NCBI RefSeq assembly: GCF_023703325.1
Contig: NZ_JAMQGM010000037.1
Span: forward strand, 215,277-279,276
Direction: 5' to 3'
Length of the DNA: 64,000 bases
From: Streptomyces meridianus
GTDB lineage: Bacteria; Actinomycetota; Actinomycetes; Streptomycetales; Streptomycetaceae
The position numbers and the translations under genes were made by a program. Within the stretch, counting starts at the first letter, position 1. Every line of letters starts with the position of its first letter. Below the pieces are notes generated by a model. It saw only the letters and a program-made list of their open reading frames with translations. It was not told where the DNA came from and did not search any database. Below are positions 61,677 through 64,000 of the stretch, piece after piece.

Positions 61677-62879
61677 ATGGACCGCCTCACCAACACCGTG
61701 CGCCCCTATGCCTGGGGCTCGACCACAGCCATCCCGAACCTCCTGGGCACGGAGCCCACCGGTGAGCCGCAGGCCGAGCTGTGGATGGGCGCGCACCCGG
61801 GGGCTCCCTCCCTGGTGGACCGCGGAGCCGGCGCCAGGCCGCTCACCGAGATCATCGACGCCGACCCCGAGGGCGAACTCGGCGCGGCCGCCGTCGCGAG
61901 GTTCGGCACCCGGCTGCCGTTCCTCCTGAAGATTCTCGCCGCCGAGCAGCCCCTCTCCCTCCAGGTACACCCGGATCTCGACCGGGCGCGGGCCGGATTC
62001 GCCGACGAGGAGGCCCGCGGAGTGCCGCTGGAGGCCCCGCACCGCAACTACAAGGACGCCAACCACAAGCCCGAACTGCTCTGCGCCCTCACCGAGTTCG
62101 ACGGCGTGTGCGGCTTCCGTCCGCCCGCCGAGGCGGCCGGAGTGCTCGCGGCGCTCGAGGTCGACTCGCTCAAGCCGTACGTCGACATCCTGCGGGCCGG
62201 ACCGGAGGAGGCAGCGCTGCGCGAGGTGCTCACCGCCGTCCTGACCGCGGACCGGGGCGCGACGGCGGAGTCCGTCACCGAGGCGGCGGCCGCAGCGGCC
62301 CGGCTCGTCGACGAGGACGGCCCGCACCGCCGGGCCTACGCCGCCTACGCCTCCCTCGCCGACCGGTACCCGGGGGACCCCGGTGTCATCGCCGCCATGC
62401 TGCTCAACCACGTACGCCTGGAGCCCGGCGAGGCACTGTTCCTGGACGCCGGCGTCCCGCATGCCTACTTCGGGGGGCTGGGCGTCGAGATCATGGCCGG
62501 GTCCGACAACGTGCTGCGCAGCGGCCTCACCTCCAAGCACGTCGACGTTCCGGAACTCCTGCGCGTGGTGCGGTTCGCAGCGACCCCGCCGGGCGTGATC
62601 CGCCCGTCCCGCGCCGCCGGAGCCACTGCCGAAGAGGTGTACGAGACCCCCATCGACGAGTTCCGTCTCTCCCGTTTCGCTCTGACCGAGTCGGCTGGAG
62701 CGGCCGAGCTGGTGTGCGCGTCCGCTCAGATCCTGTTGTGCACTGCCGGCACGGTCACGGTCGAGAGCCCGCAGAGCGCGCTCACCCTCGAACCCGGGCA
62801 TTCCGTCTTCGTGCCGGCGGACGAGCCTCTTGCCCTCTCCGGCCGGGGGACCGTGTTCCGCGCGACGGCGGTGGCCTGA
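61677..62879 (+). CDS. manA: Mannose-6-phosphate isomerase, class I
   Basis: A 400-residue zinc isomerase converting fructose-6-phosphate to mannose-6-phosphate. The N-terminal YAWGS is present. Zinc ligands are Gln96 and His98 in LQVHPD, the Glu in NHKPELLCAL, and the His in VPHAYFGGLGVEIMAGSDN. ATG at 61677 is preceded by CAGGAACC. As the first committed step to GDP-mannose it links this gene run to manC near 46 kb. Confidence 0.96.
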   Translation: MDRLTNTVRPYAWGSTTAIPNLLGTEPTGEPQAELWMGAHPGAPSLVDRGAGARPLTEIIDADPEGELGAAAVARFGTRLPFLLKILAAEQPLSLQVHPDLDRARAGFADEEARGVPLEAPHRNYKDANHKPELLCALTEFDGVCGFRPPAEAAGVLAALEVDSLKPYVDILRAGPEEAALREVLTAVLTADRGATAESVTEAAAAAARLVDEDGPHRRAYAAYASLADRYPGDPGVIAAMLLNHVRLEPGEALFLDAGVPHAYFGGLGVEIMAGSDNVLRSGLTSKHVDVPELLRVVRFAATPPGVIRPSRAAGATAEEVYETPIDEFRLSRFALTESAGAAELVCASAQILLCTAGTVTVESPQSALTLEPGHSVFVPADEPLALSGRGTVFRATAVA

Positions 62880-62967
62880 CCGACCGGCGCCGCCGGGTGG
62901 CTGCAACAATGTGCGGCCGGAGCGCGGCGAGAACGCCGTCGGACGAGGGAAGGGGCGGACGCCAGAC

Positions 62968-63936
62968 ATGAGTGCGTCAGGCGGAACAAAGGCGATCGTC
63001 GCGGCGCTGGGCGCCAACCTGGCCATCGCAGCAGCCAAGTTCGTGGCCTTCGCGTTCAGCGGTTCGTCCTCGATGCTGGCCGAGGGCGTGCACTCGCTCG
63101 CCGACTCGGGCAACCAGGGGCTGCTGCTGGTCGGCGGGAAGAGGGCCCGCCGCGAGGCGACGGAGGAGCACCCCTTCGGCTACGGACGCGAGCGCTACAT
63201 CTACAGCTTCCTCGTGTCCATCGTGCTCTTCACGGTCGGTGGCATGTTCGCCGTCTACGAGGGCTACGAGAAGCTGAAGCACCCGCACGAACTCACCGAC
63301 TGGTACTGGCCGGTGGGGGTTCTGGTCTTCGCGATCATCGCGGAGGCGTTCTCCTTCCGCACGGCCATCCAGGAGTCGAACCAGCTCCGCGGGAACCTCT
63401 CATGGACCCAGTTCGTGCGCCGCGCCAAGGCGCCCGAGCTCCCCGTCGTCCTCCTCGAGGACTTCGGCGCGCTCGTCGGTCTGATACTGGCCCTCGGCGG
63501 CGTCGGGCTCGCGGTGGTCACCGGCGACGGGCTGTGGGACGCCATCGGAACCCTCTGCATCGGCACACTGCTCCTGATCATCGCCGTGGTGCTGGCCGCC
63601 GAGACGAAGTCCCTGCTGCTCGGTGAGGCCGCCGGCAGCGAGGAGGTGGCGAAGATCCGCGCGGCCGTCGTCGACGGAAACGTCGTGACCCGGCTCATCC
63701 ACATGCGGACCCTGCACCTGGGGCCGGAGGAACTGCTCGTCGCCGCCAAGATCGCTGTGCACCACGAGGGCACGGCCACCGAAATCGCGAATGCGATCGA
63801 CGCCGCGGAGAGCCGGATCCGCGAAGCGGTGCCGATCGCCCGTGTCATCTACCTGGAGCCGGACATCTACGACGAGGCTGCCGCGGCCGCCGGCTCGGAC
63901 CCGGCGAAGATGCCGGGTGGTGCCGACCGGAGCTGA
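62968..63936 (+). CDS. Cation diffusion facilitator (zinc/iron/manganese-type) transporter
   Basis: A 322-residue CDF efflux protein. Membrane segment 2 carries the signature SSSMLAEGVHSLADSGNQ with the metal-binding HxxxD, and the paired site on segment 5 is VLLEDFGALVGL (ExxxxD-type variation). About six membrane segments precede a cytoplasmic domain (about 215-305). ATG at 62968 lies behind GGGGC. Metal specificity is unknown. It follows manA by 88 bases and need not be part of its transcript. Confidence 0.88.
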   Translation: MSASGGTKAIVAALGANLAIAAAKFVAFAFSGSSSMLAEGVHSLADSGNQGLLLVGGKRARREATEEHPFGYGRERYIYSFLVSIVLFTVGGMFAVYEGYEKLKHPHELTDWYWPVGVLVFAIIAEAFSFRTAIQESNQLRGNLSWTQFVRRAKAPELPVVLLEDFGALVGLILALGGVGLAVVTGDGLWDAIGTLCIGTLLLIIAVVLAAETKSLLLGEAAGSEEVAKIRAAVVDGNVVTRLIHMRTLHLGPEELLVAAKIAVHHEGTATEIANAIDAAESRIREAVPIARVIYLEPDIYDEAAAAAGSDPAKMPGGADRS

Positions 63937-63980
63937 CTCCGGCCCACTCGCCCACAGCTGAACGGGGCTCCTCCACCGGT

Positions 63981-63996
63981 CACCGCCCGGGCGGTG
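63981..63996. terminator. Possible terminator near the window edge
   Basis: CACCGCCCGGGCGGTG, a perfect 16-bp palindrome 45 bases after the CDF stop. It could form a 6-bp stem with a 4-base loop, but the window ends here. Confidence 0.3.
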
Positions 63997-64000
63997 GGGC

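Overview
This 64 kb window is high-GC (about 72%) actinobacterial chromosome, almost certainly Streptomyces. The gene for the developmental regulator WhiB, the hut operon using formimidoylglutamate deiminase, the SigB/F-type sigma factor with its partner-switch proteins, the F420 genes fbiA/fbiB, abundant GTG starts, GTGA/ATGA stop-start overlaps, and leaderless-looking genes all fit. It reads as conserved core chromosome. I see no tRNA, rRNA, insertion sequence, prophage, CRISPR array or biosynthetic cluster.

Layout. (1) 0-6.8 kb: thiolase, secreted SGNH lipase, cystathionine beta-synthase, MatB-like acyl-CoA synthetase, RpiR/SIS regulator. (2) 6.8-15.3 kb: an amino-acid permease and a PLP fold-III decarboxylase, divergent from a histidine-utilisation operon (hutU, an M20 amidohydrolase, hutF, hutI). 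A perfect inverted repeat lies on the shared promoter region. (3) 15.3-21.5 kb: a SigI-like sigma factor with anti-sigma antagonist and anti-sigma kinase, a DEAD-box helicase, a cold-shock protein, and a POT peptide transporter with a leader hairpin. (4) 21.7-31.4 kb: a two-component system, GtrA membrane protein, purK-purE, an M19 dipeptidase, a VOC protein, an unusual transglycosylase-like protein without signal peptide, UDP-glucose dehydrogenase, and acyl-CoA dehydrogenase. (5) 31.4-43.1 kb: a MerR DNA-binding domain fused to sliding-clamp domains 2 and 3, a Uma2 nuclease-like protein, and five LytR-CpsA-Psr (LCP) cell-wall ligases interleaved with a thioesterase and a glycosyltransferase. 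(6) 43.2-64 kb: a TIGR03089-type protein, secreted PGRP amidase, mannose-1-phosphate guanylyltransferase, DNA glycosylase, fbiB-fbiA, cysteine dioxygenase, whiB, a giant membrane glycosyltransferase with a DUF5719-like protein, a minimal zincin-like protein, a DUF3499-like protein, phosphomannomutase, a Trm112-like protein, an SIS protein, manA and a CDF metal transporter.

How it fits together. manA, manB and the guanylyltransferase together make GDP-mannose from fructose-6-phosphate. This, the LCP ligases, UDP-glucose dehydrogenase and the glycosyltransferases point to cell-envelope glycan synthesis and attachment. From the GtrA/purK/purE/acyl-CoA dehydrogenase block through LCP, TIGR03089, guanylyltransferase, fbiAB, whiB and the manB-SIS-manA block, the gene set resembles (from memory) the Rv3255c-Rv3277 neighbourhood of Mycobacterium tuberculosis. 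It therefore appears to be an old actinobacterial arrangement.

The most unusual item is the MerR-clamp fusion at 31477-32547. A well-spaced ribosome-binding site and ATG lie exactly at its domain junction, so a separate clamp-only product is possible. Functions are inferred by reading protein motifs; no database search was run.
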